From contig NC_012669.1 of the NCBI RefSeq assembly GCF_000023105.1, positions 3,163,025 to 3,227,024 on the forward strand: 64,000 nt of DNA, in the 5' to 3' direction. Of this stretch, positions 8,273-17,160 are shown piece by piece (the stretch's first letter is position 1; every line of letters begins with the position of its first letter). The notes under the pieces are model-generated. The model ran no database searches. It saw only the letters and a list, made by a program, of their open reading frames with translations, and had not been told where the DNA came from. Position numbers and translations under genes: made by a program. This stretch comes from Beutenbergia cavernae DSM 12333. GTDB taxonomy: Bacteria > Actinomycetota > Actinomycetes > Actinomycetales > Beutenbergiaceae.

Positions 8273-9180
8273 CCTCGCTCCCCGTCATCGCTCAGACCGC
8301 CGGCCCCGGTGCGGCGAGGTGGGCCGGGCGGCGCCGCGGCCGGCGCACCGGCGGCACCAACCGCCGTCCCGGCTGGCTGACGTACGCGATCCTCGTCGTC
8401 GTCATCCTCGGCTCCGCGTACCCGCTGTACTACACGATCCAGCTCGGCTCCTCGGACGCCGTCACGATCGCCCAGGAGCCCATCCCCCAGCTGCTCCCGC
8501 AGGGCAACTTCTTCGACAACGTCGCGACGCTGTTCGACGGGACGATCCCGTGGGGCCGCGCGTTCCTCAACTCCGTCGTCATCTCGACCGCCGCCGCGCT
8601 GTCGGTGGTCGCGTTCTCGACGCTCGCCGGCTACTCGTTCGCGAAGCTGCGCTACAAGGGCCGCGGACCGCTGCTCGTGTTCGTCATCGCGACGATGGCC
8701 GTCCCGACGCAGCTCGGCATCGTGCCGATGTTCATCCTGTTCACCGAGCTGGGGATCAACAACAACATCCTCGGCGTGATCATCCCGGCGATGGTCTCGG
8801 CGTTCGGCGTGTTCTGGATGACGCAGTACCTCGAGCAGGCGCTGCCGTACGAGCTCATCGAGGCGGCCCGCGTGGACGGCGCCTCGATGATCCGGACGTT
8901 CTGGCACGTGGCACTGCCCGCGGCGCGACCCGCGGCGGCGATGCTCGGGCTGTTCACGTTCGTCACGCACTGGACGGCGTTCTTCTGGCCGTTCATCATC
9001 CTGACGTCGGCGAACCCGACGCTGCCGATGGCGGTGCAGCTGCTGCAGGCGAACTACTTCACCGACTACTCCCTCGTGATGGCCGGCGTGCTCCTGACGA
9101 CCGTCCCGCTCCTCGTGCTGTTCATCGTCGCCGGGAAGCAGCTCGTGAGCGGCATCATGCAGGGCGCGGTCAAGGGATGA
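8269..9180 (+). CDS. cebG: Cellobiose ABC transporter permease CebG
   Basis: 303 residues, MalG-like. The N-terminus is Arg/Gly-rich, then membrane segments starting at YAILVVVILGSAYPLYY and the EAA loop IEAARVDGASMIRTFWHVAL. The ATG lies inside the stop of cebF (ATGA, 8269-8272), implying coupled translation and equal amounts of the two channel subunits. It pairs with CebF to form the membrane channel. The C-terminus (GKQLVSGIMQGAVKG) is typical of this subunit. Confidence 0.88.
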   Translation: MTSLPVIAQTAGPGAARWAGRRRGRRTGGTNRRPGWLTYAILVVVILGSAYPLYYTIQLGSSDAVTIAQEPIPQLLPQGNFFDNVATLFDGTIPWGRAFLNSVVISTAAALSVVAFSTLAGYSFAKLRYKGRGPLLVFVIATMAVPTQLGIVPMFILFTELGINNNILGVIIPAMVSAFGVFWMTQYLEQALPYELIEAARVDGASMIRTFWHVALPAARPAAAMLGLFTFVTHWTAFFWPFIILTSANPTLPMAVQLLQANYFTDYSLVMAGVLLTTVPLLVLFIVAGKQLVSGIMQGAVKG

Positions 9181-9244
9181 CGCGCCCGGCCACCCCCCGC
9201 CCCGGCACGCCTGCGTGCCCCTCCCCGACCTGCGAGGCCCACCT

Positions 9245-10747
9245 GTGACCAGCTCCACCGCCGACGTCACGGCGAGCACCACCGCCCGGGGCGGCGTGGT
9301 GCGCCGCTTCCCCGCCGACTTCCTCTGGGGCTCCGCGACGGCGGCGTTCCAGATCGAGGGCGCGGCGTGGGAGGACGGCCGCGCCGACTCGATCTGGGAC
9401 GCCTTCGCCCGCGTCCCGGGCGCCGTCGTCGGCGGCGACGACGGCAGCGTGGCCACCGACCACTACCACCGGTACGCCGCCGACGTGGAGCTGATGGCGG
9501 AACTCGGGCTGGGCGCGTACCGCTTCTCGACGTCGTGGGCGCGCATCTGCCCCGACGGCGGCGCACCGAACCGCGCCGGCCTCGACTTCTACTCGCGCCT
9601 CGTCGACGCGCTCCTCGAGGCGGGCATCACCCCGTGGCTCACGCTGTACCACTGGGACCTGCCGCAGACGCTCGAGGAGCAGGGCGGGTGGACGAACCGC
9701 GACGTCGCCCAGCTGTTCGTCGACTACGCGCTCGCCACCCACGAGGCTCTGGGCGACCGGGTGCGGCACTGGACCACGCTCAACGAGCCGTGGTGCTCCG
9801 CGTTCCTCGGGTACGCCGGCGGGCAGCACGCGCCCGGTCGTCGGGACGACAGCGCGGCCCTAGCGGCCCTGCACCACCTGCTGCTCGCGCACGGTCTCGG
9901 CATCACGGCGCTGCGGGAGCGGGACGCGGACGCCAGCCTCGGGATCACGCTCAACCACTCGCACTTCTGGCCCGCGGACCCCGACTCCGCCGCCGACCTC
10001 GACGCCGTACGGCGCATGGACGCCCTGCAGAACCGGTTGTTCCTCGACCCGATCTTCCGCGGGTCCTACCCCGCGGACGCGCTGGTCGACCTCGCCGACG
10101 TGTGGCCCGACGTCGTCCGGGACGGCGACCTCGCCACGATCGCCGCGCCGATCGACGTGCTCGGGGTGAACTACTACACGGCGAGCGTCGTCACCGCCGA
10201 CGGCGTCCGGGGCGGCGTCTCCCTCGGCGACGTTCCCAGCGACGTCGAGGACGGCGGTTCCGGCGATGCGGCAGCGCACACCGTGCGCTCGCCGTGGGTG
10301 GGGGCACGCGACGTGCGCGTGGTCGACACGGCCGCCGCACGCACGGCGATGGACTGGGAGGTGCACCCGGACGCGCTGCGCGACCTGCTCGTGCGGATCG
10401 ACACCGAGTACGCCCGCCCGGCCGGGACGGCGCTCGTGGTGACCGAGAACGGGGCGGCGTACGACGACGAGCCGGACTCGGACGGGCTCGTGGACGACGT
10501 CGAACGGCGAGACTACGTCGCGGCGCACCTCGCCGCCGTGCACGAGGCGATCCAGACCGGGGCCGACGTGCGCGGATACTTCCTCTGGTCGCTCCTCGAC
10601 AACTTCGAGTGGGCGTTCGGGTACTCCAAGCGGTTCGGGATCGTGCGCGTCGACTACGACACGCTGCGACGCACCCCGAAGGGGAGCGCGTTGTGGTACT
10701 CGTCGGTGGCACGCTCCGGCGAGCTGGGCGTCGACGGCGCTCGATGA
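9245..10747 (+). CDS. bglC: GH1 beta-glucosidase
   Basis: 500-residue intracellular glycoside hydrolase family 1 enzyme; no signal peptide. The family N-terminal motif FLWGSATAAFQIEGA lies near residue 25. The acid/base glutamate is E181 in TLNEPW and the nucleophile E401 in VTENGA. GH1 enzymes hydrolyse beta-glucosides with retention. Here it would split imported cellobiose/cellodextrins to glucose. The GTG at 9245 is preferred because of the GAGG just upstream and because the extra ten residues of an upstream start are not family-like. It lies 64 bases after cebG in the same operon. Confidence 0.92.
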   Translation: MTSSTADVTASTTARGGVVRRFPADFLWGSATAAFQIEGAAWEDGRADSIWDAFARVPGAVVGGDDGSVATDHYHRYAADVELMAELGLGAYRFSTSWARICPDGGAPNRAGLDFYSRLVDALLEAGITPWLTLYHWDLPQTLEEQGGWTNRDVAQLFVDYALATHEALGDRVRHWTTLNEPWCSAFLGYAGGQHAPGRRDDSAALAALHHLLLAHGLGITALRERDADASLGITLNHSHFWPADPDSAADLDAVRRMDALQNRLFLDPIFRGSYPADALVDLADVWPDVVRDGDLATIAAPIDVLGVNYYTASVVTADGVRGGVSLGDVPSDVEDGGSGDAAAHTVRSPWVGARDVRVVDTAAARTAMDWEVHPDALRDLLVRIDTEYARPAGTALVVTENGAAYDDEPDSDGLVDDVERRDYVAAHLAAVHEAIQTGADVRGYFLWSLLDNFEWAFGYSKRFGIVRVDYDTLRRTPKGSALWYSSVARSGELGVDGAR

Positions 10748-10805
10748 GGCGCGGCGTCGCCGGGCACACGGTCGTGGCGGGTACGGGGATGGACACAGGG
10801 TCGTG

Positions 10806-11843
10806 ATGGACAAGGACATGGCGGGGACGGACGAGGGCCGGCGCACGGCGCCGACGCTCGTCGAGGTCGCACGACTGGCCGGGGTGTCGCGGGCGACGGC
10901 GTCACGCGCGCTCAACGGCGGGCTGCGCGTGAGCCCGGAGGCGATGGACGCCGTCCGGCGCGCCGTCGCCGAGCTCGGGTACTCGCCGAACCGGGCCGCG
11001 CGCTCCCTCGTGACCAGGCGCACGGACTCGATCGCCGTCGTCGTCCCCGAGTCCGACGACCGGGTGTTCTCCGACCCGTTCTTCGCCGTCACGCTGCGGG
11101 GCGTGACCTCGGCGCTCGCGGCGACCGACATCCAGGCCGTGCTGCTCGTGGGGCAGGGCCGGCACGACGTCGGCCGGGTCGAGCGGTACCTGCGGGGCGG
11201 GCACACCGACGGCGCGATCGTCGTCTCCCACCACCAGGCCGACACGTTGGCCGTGACCCTGCGGGAGATCGGGCTGCCGTCGGTGTACGTCGGGCGCCCG
11301 CTCGCACCCGACGCCGACGTGCCGTACGTGGACGTCGACAACGTCGCCGGGGCGCGCCTCGCCGTCGAGCACCTCATCGCCCAGGGTCGCCGCCGGATCG
11401 GTCTCATCGCCGGCCCGCAGGACATGAGCGCGGGCGTCGACCGGCTCGCCGGCTGGCGCACGGCGCTCGCGGCGGCGGGCCTCGACGCACCGGAGCCGGT
11501 CGTGGCCGACTTCACGCTGGCCGGGGGCGCCGCCGCCGCCGACCGTCTCATGGCAGCGCACCCCGAGCTCGACGCGGTGTTCGCCGCGAGCGACCGCATG
11601 GCCGCCGGCGCGCTGCCGATCATCGCCGCGCACGGCCGGAACGTGCCGGACGACGTCGCCGTCATCGGCTACGACGATCTCGAGCTCGCGTCGCAGACCC
11701 ACCCGCCGCTCACCACCGTGGTGAACCCGGTCATCGACATGGCGACTCGAGCCGTGCACATGGTCCTCGACCAGATCGCCGGGCGCGACGTCGCCTCGCC
11801 GGTGCTGCTCACCACTCATCTGGTGCTGCGCCGCTCGGCTTGA
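10806..11843 (+). CDS. cebR: LacI-family repressor of cellobiose utilisation, CebR-like
   Basis: About 345 residues. The N-terminal LacI helix-turn-helix (TLVEVARLAGVSRATASRAL) and hinge helix (YSPNRAARSLVTRRT) are followed by a periplasmic-binding-protein-like effector domain. It lies 58 bases after bglC as the last gene of the operon, whereas in Streptomyces cebR is usually upstream and divergent. It should bind the two 14-bp operators before cebE and release on cellobiose or a cello-oligosaccharide. GTG (10803), ATG (10806) and ATG (10818) are all possible starts. Assignment to CebR rests on synteny and operator sequence. Confidence 0.82.
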   Translation: MDKDMAGTDEGRRTAPTLVEVARLAGVSRATASRALNGGLRVSPEAMDAVRRAVAELGYSPNRAARSLVTRRTDSIAVVVPESDDRVFSDPFFAVTLRGVTSALAATDIQAVLLVGQGRHDVGRVERYLRGGHTDGAIVVSHHQADTLAVTLREIGLPSVYVGRPLAPDADVPYVDVDNVAGARLAVEHLIAQGRRRIGLIAGPQDMSAGVDRLAGWRTALAAAGLDAPEPVVADFTLAGGAAAADRLMAAHPELDAVFAASDRMAAGALPIIAAHGRNVPDDVAVIGYDDLELASQTHPPLTTVVNPVIDMATRAVHMVLDQIAGRDVASPVLLTTHLVLRRSA

Positions 11844-11981
11844 CGTGCTGCCGGTCCGGTCCGCGGCGGTGCGGGGATGGCCCGCTCCGCCCACCGGTTG
11901 AAACGTGCCAGTTGGCGCAAGGGGCGGTCTCATCGGCTCACACACCGCCACATGCGACAGGTCGCGGGGCAGATGTCGCCC

Positions 11982-12011
11982 TTGCCAGGTCTTAAACGAT
12001 TTAGGTAGGGT
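11982..12011 (+). promoter_or_regulatory. Promoter of the phosphodiesterase operon with embedded LacI-type operator
   Basis: TTGCCA (11982-11987) and TAGGGT (12006-12011) are 18 bases apart. Between them lies CTTAAACGATTTAG (11991-12004), a CG-centred imperfect palindrome matching 13 of 14 bases of the site at 15932-15945. This position is classic for repression by the LacI-family protein encoded at 14903-15898. The rest of the 224-base gap after cebR shows no gene. Confidence 0.72.
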
Positions 12012-12067
12012 CGCTGCCGCACGCCGTCGCGCTTCGCACGGCGGACCTCGACGCGGAGGAGAAGGCC

Positions 12068-13318
12068 ATGCAGGTTCGGACCACACGGGTGGCGCGATGG
12101 GGCGTCCCGCTCGCAACAGCTGCACTCGCGCTCGTCGGGAGCACCTCGGCCGCCGCAGCACCGACCACCACGGAGCGCGGCGACGGCGGCGTCGAGATCA
12201 CGGGCCACCGCGGCAGCGGCGGACTCAGCCCCGAGAACACAGTGCCTTCGTTCCTCATGGGCCGCGTGCAGGGCTCCGACTGGATCGAGATCGACGTCCA
12301 GCTGAGCGCCGACGACGTCCCGTTCCTGTTCCACGACGCCACGCCGGCACGGACCACCGACGTCGAGGACGTCTTCCCCGACCGCGCCACCGACCCGATC
12401 ACCTCGTTCACCTGGGACGAGCTGCGCCGTCTCGACGCCGGGTCGTACTTCGACGACCTGTACACCGGCACGCGGATACCCGGCCTGCGCGACGCGGCCT
12501 GGATCGCCGGCGGCAGCTCCGGCATCAACATCGAGCTCAAGTCGCCCGAGAACTCCCCCGGCGTCGAGCAGGTGCTCGCCGACGCCCTCGCCACCGACCC
12601 GCTCTGGCAGCGCCTCGTCGACCGAGGCCTCGTGGTCGTCAGTTCCTTCGACGAGACCTCGCTGCGCGCGTTCCACGAGCTCGCTCCGGCGGTCCCGGTG
12701 CTGCAGGTCGGTGCTGTGCCCGACGACGCCACCCTCGCGGAGTGGGCGACCTGGGCGGACGGCGTCGTCACGAACTACCGGCTGCTCGCGGACGCCGACG
12801 TGGCGCGTGTCCAGGGCTTCGGGCTCGACCTCAACGTGTACACGGTGAACGCGCCCGACGCGATGCAGCGCATGATCGACCTGGGCGTCGACGGCATCAT
12901 CACCGACTTCCCGGGGACCCTGGCCCGCCTCGAGGCCGGACGCGACCCGCTGCCCCTGGCGAACGGCATCGAGGTCGCCGAGGTCAACGCGAACGTGCCG
13001 GGCGACGACCTGCAGCCGGAGACCGGCGAGCACGTGGTGCTCACGAACACGACCGACGCGCCCGTCGACGTCTCGGGATGGACGCTCCAGGACGCCGTCA
13101 TCAACCGGCTCGCGATCGGCGAGGGCTACGTCATCCCGCCGGGAGGCACGCTGCGCGTCTACACGGCCTCGGGCACGAACGCGCCCGACGCCTACTACAA
13201 CGGCGGCACGCGCACCGTCCTCAACAACGACGGCGACTCGATCGCCGTCATCGCCGGGACCCCCGACGCCACCCGAGTGCCCGTGAACCTCCTGCTGCGG
13301 GACCTGTATGCGTACTGA
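12068..13318 (+). CDS. Secreted glycerophosphodiester phosphodiesterase with C-terminal lamin-tail-like domain
   Basis: 416 residues. A Sec signal peptide ends near residue 31 (STSAAAAP). The GDPD catalytic domain starts at ITGHRGSGGLSPENT (catalytic His47) and continues through WIEIDVQLSADDVPFLFHD with the metal-binding Glu/Asp and second His. GDPDs cut glycerophosphodiesters to sn-glycerol-3-phosphate and an alcohol. Residues from about 300 (HVVLTNTTDAPVDVSGWTL) form a lamin-tail-like domain, found on secreted bacterial enzymes and possibly a surface or substrate contact. GGAGGAGAAGG precedes the ATG. It overlaps the next gene by 11 bases. Confidence 0.88.
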   Translation: MQVRTTRVARWGVPLATAALALVGSTSAAAAPTTTERGDGGVEITGHRGSGGLSPENTVPSFLMGRVQGSDWIEIDVQLSADDVPFLFHDATPARTTDVEDVFPDRATDPITSFTWDELRRLDAGSYFDDLYTGTRIPGLRDAAWIAGGSSGINIELKSPENSPGVEQVLADALATDPLWQRLVDRGLVVVSSFDETSLRAFHELAPAVPVLQVGAVPDDATLAEWATWADGVVTNYRLLADADVARVQGFGLDLNVYTVNAPDAMQRMIDLGVDGIITDFPGTLARLEAGRDPLPLANGIEVAEVNANVPGDDLQPETGEHVVLTNTTDAPVDVSGWTLQDAVINRLAIGEGYVIPPGGTLRVYTASGTNAPDAYYNGGTRTVLNNDGDSIAVIAGTPDATRVPVNLLLRDLYAY

Positions 13319-14891
13319 GGCCTCGACCCTCCGGCGGGGACCCGCCCTGCGGCGGGGGCGGACGCAGGCGTACCACGGACTCGTGCCCGGGCCCGGTGAG
13401 CCGCACCTCGCACGCCGGGACCTGCTGCCCGCCGCGGAGGGCCGTCTCTCGGAGAACGCGAGGTCGGGGTCGCCCCGGAGCGTGGCCTACCTCGCCCACC
13501 TGACGGACGTCCAGCTGCTCGACGTGCAGTCGCCGTCCCGGCTCGAGGCGGTGCACCGGTTCGGCTGCCGAGCGGACACCCGGCTCCTCCTGCCCATGCA
13601 GCGGCCGCAGGAGGTGCTCGCCGCGCATGCGACCGAGGCGCTGGTCCGCGCGATCAACGCCGCCGGCCGGAGCCCGCTCACCGGCGCCGAGCTGCAGCTC
13701 GCGTTCACGACCGGCGACAACGTCGACAACATGCAGCTCAACGAGGTCCGCGCTTTCCTGCGGCTCATGAGCGGCGGCGAGGTCCGCATGGACTCCGGCG
13801 GCCCGGCGTACGAGGGGGTGCAGGACGGCCGCTTCGAGTGGGCGTGGGCGCCGGACGACCCGGCCAACGACTGGGGCCGAGCGCACGGCTACCCGACCGT
13901 CCCCGGGCTCGTGGCCGCGGGCCTGCGCCCGTTCCGGGCGACCGGGCTCTCCGTGCCGTGGCTGTCGTGCTTCGGGAACCACGACGGTCTGGTGCAGGGC
14001 CGCGTGCCGAACTCCGAGGAACTCACGGCGATCTCGGTCGGGAACCGGAAGGTCATCGACGTCGAGGAGCCGTTCGGCGACTTCTTCGCAGCGCCGGCGA
14101 GCTTCTTCGCCGGGCGCGCGGAGCGCGTGACCGCCGACGCGGACCGGCGCGGCGTTCCCCGCGCCGAGTTCGTCGGGGCGCACGCCGCGGCCGTCGACGG
14201 CGCGCACAGCCACGGCTTCACCGAGCGGAACGTCGCGGACGGCACCGCGTACTACGCCTACGACGGCATCCCCGGGCTGCGCATCGTCACGCTCGACACG
14301 ACGAACCCCGCCGGCGGCTTCGAGGGCTCGATCGACTCCCGGCAGCTCGCCTGGCTGCGCGAGGCGCTGGAGGAGGTGCACGACGCCGCCGGCCGCGCCG
14401 AGCGCCTCGTCGTCGTCACCTCGCACCACCCGCGCACGTCCATGACGAACGACCTGGCGGTGCCCGCCGGACAGCCCGACGCCGGCCGGCGCGTCCTGGG
14501 CGAGGAGGTGGCGGCCCTCCTCCACCGCTACCCCGGCGTCGTCGCCTGGGTCACCGGACACGTGCACGTGCATCGGGTGCGGCCCTGCCACCCGCCCGCC
14601 GGGGCGCCCGGGAACGGGTTCTGGGAGATCACCACGGCGTCGGTGATGGAGTGGCCGTCCCAGGTGCGGCTGCTCGAGATCGTCGACGACGGCGCCGGCT
14701 CCCTCGCGGTCGTCTCGACGGTGCTCGACCACGACGCCGCCGCGCGACCCGACGGGCTCGCCTCCCCGCTCGAGCTCGCGGCCTGGCACCGGGAGCTCGC
14801 GGCGAACGACCCCGGCTCCGTCGGCGGCTTCGACGCCGAGGGCGCCGCCGACGACCGGAACGTCGAGCTGTGGCTGCCCGACCCGCGCTGA
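13308..14891 (+). CDS. Metallophosphoesterase, probably PPA1498/TIGR03767 type
   Basis: 527 residues. Calcineurin-like metal-binding motifs are spread out by long inserts: HLTDVQLLD near residue 65, CFGNHDGLVQG in the middle, VTSHHPRTSM, and WVTGHVHVHRV near residue 418. This spacing is what is known of the actinobacterial PPA1498-type family. Unlike most members, no Tat or Sec signal is seen, so it may be cytoplasmic. The start overlaps the GDPD stop (ATGCGTACTGA), implying coupled translation and a joint role in breaking phosphodiesters. The substrate is unknown. Confidence 0.78.
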   Translation: MRTEASTLRRGPALRRGRTQAYHGLVPGPGEPHLARRDLLPAAEGRLSENARSGSPRSVAYLAHLTDVQLLDVQSPSRLEAVHRFGCRADTRLLLPMQRPQEVLAAHATEALVRAINAAGRSPLTGAELQLAFTTGDNVDNMQLNEVRAFLRLMSGGEVRMDSGGPAYEGVQDGRFEWAWAPDDPANDWGRAHGYPTVPGLVAAGLRPFRATGLSVPWLSCFGNHDGLVQGRVPNSEELTAISVGNRKVIDVEEPFGDFFAAPASFFAGRAERVTADADRRGVPRAEFVGAHAAAVDGAHSHGFTERNVADGTAYYAYDGIPGLRIVTLDTTNPAGGFEGSIDSRQLAWLREALEEVHDAAGRAERLVVVTSHHPRTSMTNDLAVPAGQPDAGRRVLGEEVAALLHRYPGVVAWVTGHVHVHRVRPCHPPAGAPGNGFWEITTASVMEWPSQVRLLEIVDDGAGSLAVVSTVLDHDAAARPDGLASPLELAAWHRELAANDPGSVGGFDAEGAADDRNVELWLPDPR

Positions 14892-14902
14892 CGACCCCGC
14901 GC

Positions 14903-15898
14903 TCAGCGCGCCGGCGGCGCCGTGGACCCTCGCGCGACCAGCTCGACGGGCTCGACGTGGTCGCCGAGCGACGGCCCGTCGGCCAGTCGTTCGAAGACGG
15001 CGGCGCCGAGCGCATGCCGATCCAGACGCAGCGTCGTGAGAGGCGGGTCGAGGAGCTCCGACGTCGTGAGGTCGTCGTGGCCGACGACGGACAGCTCCGC
15101 GCCGATCCGCACGTTCCGTGCGCGCGCCGCGCGGTAGACGGCGTGCGCGGTGAAGTCGGAGTTCGTGACGATCGCCGTCGGGGGGCGATCGCTCGCGAGC
15201 AGCTCCGCGGTCCGGGTCTCGACGCCGTCGATGCTCAGCGCCACCTCGACGGCGTCAGGCCGCACGCCGATCTCTGCGCAGCGGGCGAAGAACGCCTCCA
15301 CGCGGTCGGTGTCGGCGACGACGCCGGCCGGCGCGGTGAGGAACGTGATCTCCCGGTGGCCGAGGCCCGCGAGGTGGTCGACGGCCTGGCGCACCGCGGA
15401 GACGTTGTCCGGCGTGACCCGGCTGACGGCGGGATCGGGCTCGGTGACGGCGTTGAGCACCACGGTCGTCGCCGCGGGGCTCAGCGCCCGCCAGGTACGG
15501 ACGGCCTCCCCGGTCCCGACCGGGGCGATGGCCAGGCCCGAGACGCGGCGCGCGGCGAGGTGCTCGAGGTGCTCGTGCTCCCGCTCCGCGGAGTAGTCGG
15601 AGTCGACGGCGAGGATCGTCGCCCCGCGCGCCGTCGCGGCGGCCTGGGCACCCCGGATGATCTCGAGGAACAGCGGGTTGCGCATGTTCCGGATCATGAG
15701 TCCGAACGTGTCGGTGGACCCCGTGCGCAAGGCGCGAGCCACCGGGTCGGCCCGGTAGCCCAACCGGCTGGCCACCTCGAGGATGCGCTCCTTGGTGGCG
15801 GCTGCGACGCCGTCCCGGTCGTTGAGCGCGAAGCTGGCGAGCGCCGTCGAGACTCCCGCCTCGCGCGCCACGTCGCGGATGCTCGGCCGATCTCCCAC
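14903..15898 (-). CDS. LacI-family regulator of the phosphodiester/Ugp locus
   Basis: 331 residues: LacI helix-turn-helix (SIRDVAREAGVSTALASFAL), hinge (YRADPVARALRTGSTD), then a ligand-binding domain. It starts with GTG at 15898 after an AGGAG site. The gene lies between the two operons whose promoters carry near-identical palindromes (11991-12004 and 15932-15945). The second site overlaps the TAAGAT hexamer (minus strand of 15930-15935) of its own likely promoter, so autoregulation is expected. Its inducer may be a glycerophosphodiester, glycerol-3-phosphate or glycerol. It converges on the metallophosphoesterase with an 11-base gap. Confidence 0.85.
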   Translation of the reverse strand: MGDRPSIRDVAREAGVSTALASFALNDRDGVAAATKERILEVASRLGYRADPVARALRTGSTDTFGLMIRNMRNPLFLEIIRGAQAAATARGATILAVDSDYSAEREHEHLEHLAARRVSGLAIAPVGTGEAVRTWRALSPAATTVVLNAVTEPDPAVSRVTPDNVSAVRQAVDHLAGLGHREITFLTAPAGVVADTDRVEAFFARCAEIGVRPDAVEVALSIDGVETRTAELLASDRPPTAIVTNSDFTAHAVYRAARARNVRIGAELSVVGHDDLTTSELLDPPLTTLRLDRHALGAAVFERLADGPSLGDHVEPVELVARGSTAPPAR

Positions 15899-15923
15899 TC
15901 GTCTGCTCCTGTCGGTCGCGTCG

Positions 15924-15953
15924 TTGACGATCTTAATCGATTTAGTCTACGTT
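15924..15953 (+). promoter_or_regulatory. Ugp-like operon promoter with LacI operator, shared with divergent regulator
   Basis: TTGACG (15924-15929) and TACGTT (15948-15953) have an 18-base spacer containing CTTAATCGATTTAG (15932-15945). The layout is the same as at 11982-12011. On the other strand TAAGAT overlaps the same operator, so one bound repressor would shut both directions. Confidence 0.72.
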
Positions 15954-16020
15954 GGCCCCAGTCCGCGGCGGCGCGTCGCGGCCGGGCAGAAGTACATCGG
16001 AGTACACCCACGGAGGCCAG

Positions 16021-17160
16021 ATGTCCGACGTCGAGCTGAGGGCCGTCGTCAAGACGTTCCCCGACCCGGGCGCCGGGGAGACGACAGTCCTGCACGGGAT
16101 CGACATCCGTGCCGGGAGCGGCCAGTTCGTCGTCCTGCTCGGCCCCTCGGGCTGCGGCAAGTCGACGTCGCTCCGGATCGTCGCCGGGCTGGAGTCCGCC
16201 ACGAGCGGCGACGTGCTCATCGAAGGCGTCCGCGTGAACGAGGTCCCCGCCGCCAAGCGTCACATCGCCATGGTGTTCCAGAACTACGCGCTGTACCCGC
16301 ACCTCACCGTGCTCGAGAACATCGTGTTCGGGCTGCGCGTGCGCAAGGTGCCGAAGGCGGAGCGGGAGGCGAAGGCGCGCGACGCCGCCGAGCGCGTCGG
16401 GCTCGAGGCCTACCTCAAGCGGCGGCCCAGCCAGCTGTCCGGCGGGCAGCGGCAGCGGACCGCTCTCGCCCGCGCGCTCGTGAGCGACGCGAAGGTCGTG
16501 CTCATGGACGAGCCGCTGTCGAACCTCGACGCCCGGCTGCGCCACCAGATGCGCGTCGAGCTGCGCGAGCTCCAGCGCAGCCTCGGCCTCACCGTGCTCT
16601 ACGTGACCCATGACCAGGTCGAGGCCATGACGATGGCCGACCATGTCGTCGTCATGCGCGACGGGAACGTGGCGCAGGCGGCCTCTCCGGTCGACCTGTA
16701 CACGGACCCGGCGGACGCCGGGGTGGCGGCCTTCATCGGTTCGCCGCCGATGAACCTGCTGCCCGGCCGGCTCGACGAGGCCGGGCTCCGGCTCGCCGGC
16801 GACGGCGCCGGGCTGCCGATCCCCACCGCCGTCGCCACCCACGGCCTCGCCGACGGCCGCCTCACCGTCGGTGTGCGGCCCGAGTCGCTCGCCCTGACCG
16901 ACGACGCCGCGGCACCGCTCGCCGGCACCGTCCGCCTCAGCGAGATCCTCGGCGCCGAGACGCTGCTCACCGTCGACCTCGCGCCGGGCGAGCAGGTCGT
17001 GGCCCGGCTGCCCGGGATCGTCCGGGTGGCCGACGGCGCTCACGTGCGGCTCGCCGTCGCGCACGACGACGTCCGGTACTTCGACCACACCAGCGGGCGC
17101 CGGCTCGCCGGGGCCGACGACGACCCCGCACCCCTCGAGAGAACAGGAAACGCGCGATGA
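16021..17160 (+). CDS. ABC transporter ATPase, UgpC/MsiK family
   Basis: 379 residues. Walker A GPSGCGKST (41-49), signature LSGGQRQR (from 139), Walker B VLMDEPLSNLD (D163, E164), and a C-terminal TOBE-type regulatory domain that in this family binds regulators. It powers uptake through the two permeases encoded downstream. The start has a GGAGG site 6 bases upstream and gives a normal N-terminus. It overlaps the next gene by ATGA. It is the only importer ATPase in the window, so it could also serve the other CUT1 systems here, as MsiK does in Streptomyces; that is inference. Confidence 0.9.
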   Translation: MSDVELRAVVKTFPDPGAGETTVLHGIDIRAGSGQFVVLLGPSGCGKSTSLRIVAGLESATSGDVLIEGVRVNEVPAAKRHIAMVFQNYALYPHLTVLENIVFGLRVRKVPKAEREAKARDAAERVGLEAYLKRRPSQLSGGQRQRTALARALVSDAKVVLMDEPLSNLDARLRHQMRVELRELQRSLGLTVLYVTHDQVEAMTMADHVVVMRDGNVAQAASPVDLYTDPADAGVAAFIGSPPMNLLPGRLDEAGLRLAGDGAGLPIPTAVATHGLADGRLTVGVRPESLALTDDAAAPLAGTVRLSEILGAETLLTVDLAPGEQVVARLPGIVRVADGAHVRLAVAHDDVRYFDHTSGRRLAGADDDPAPLERTGNAR

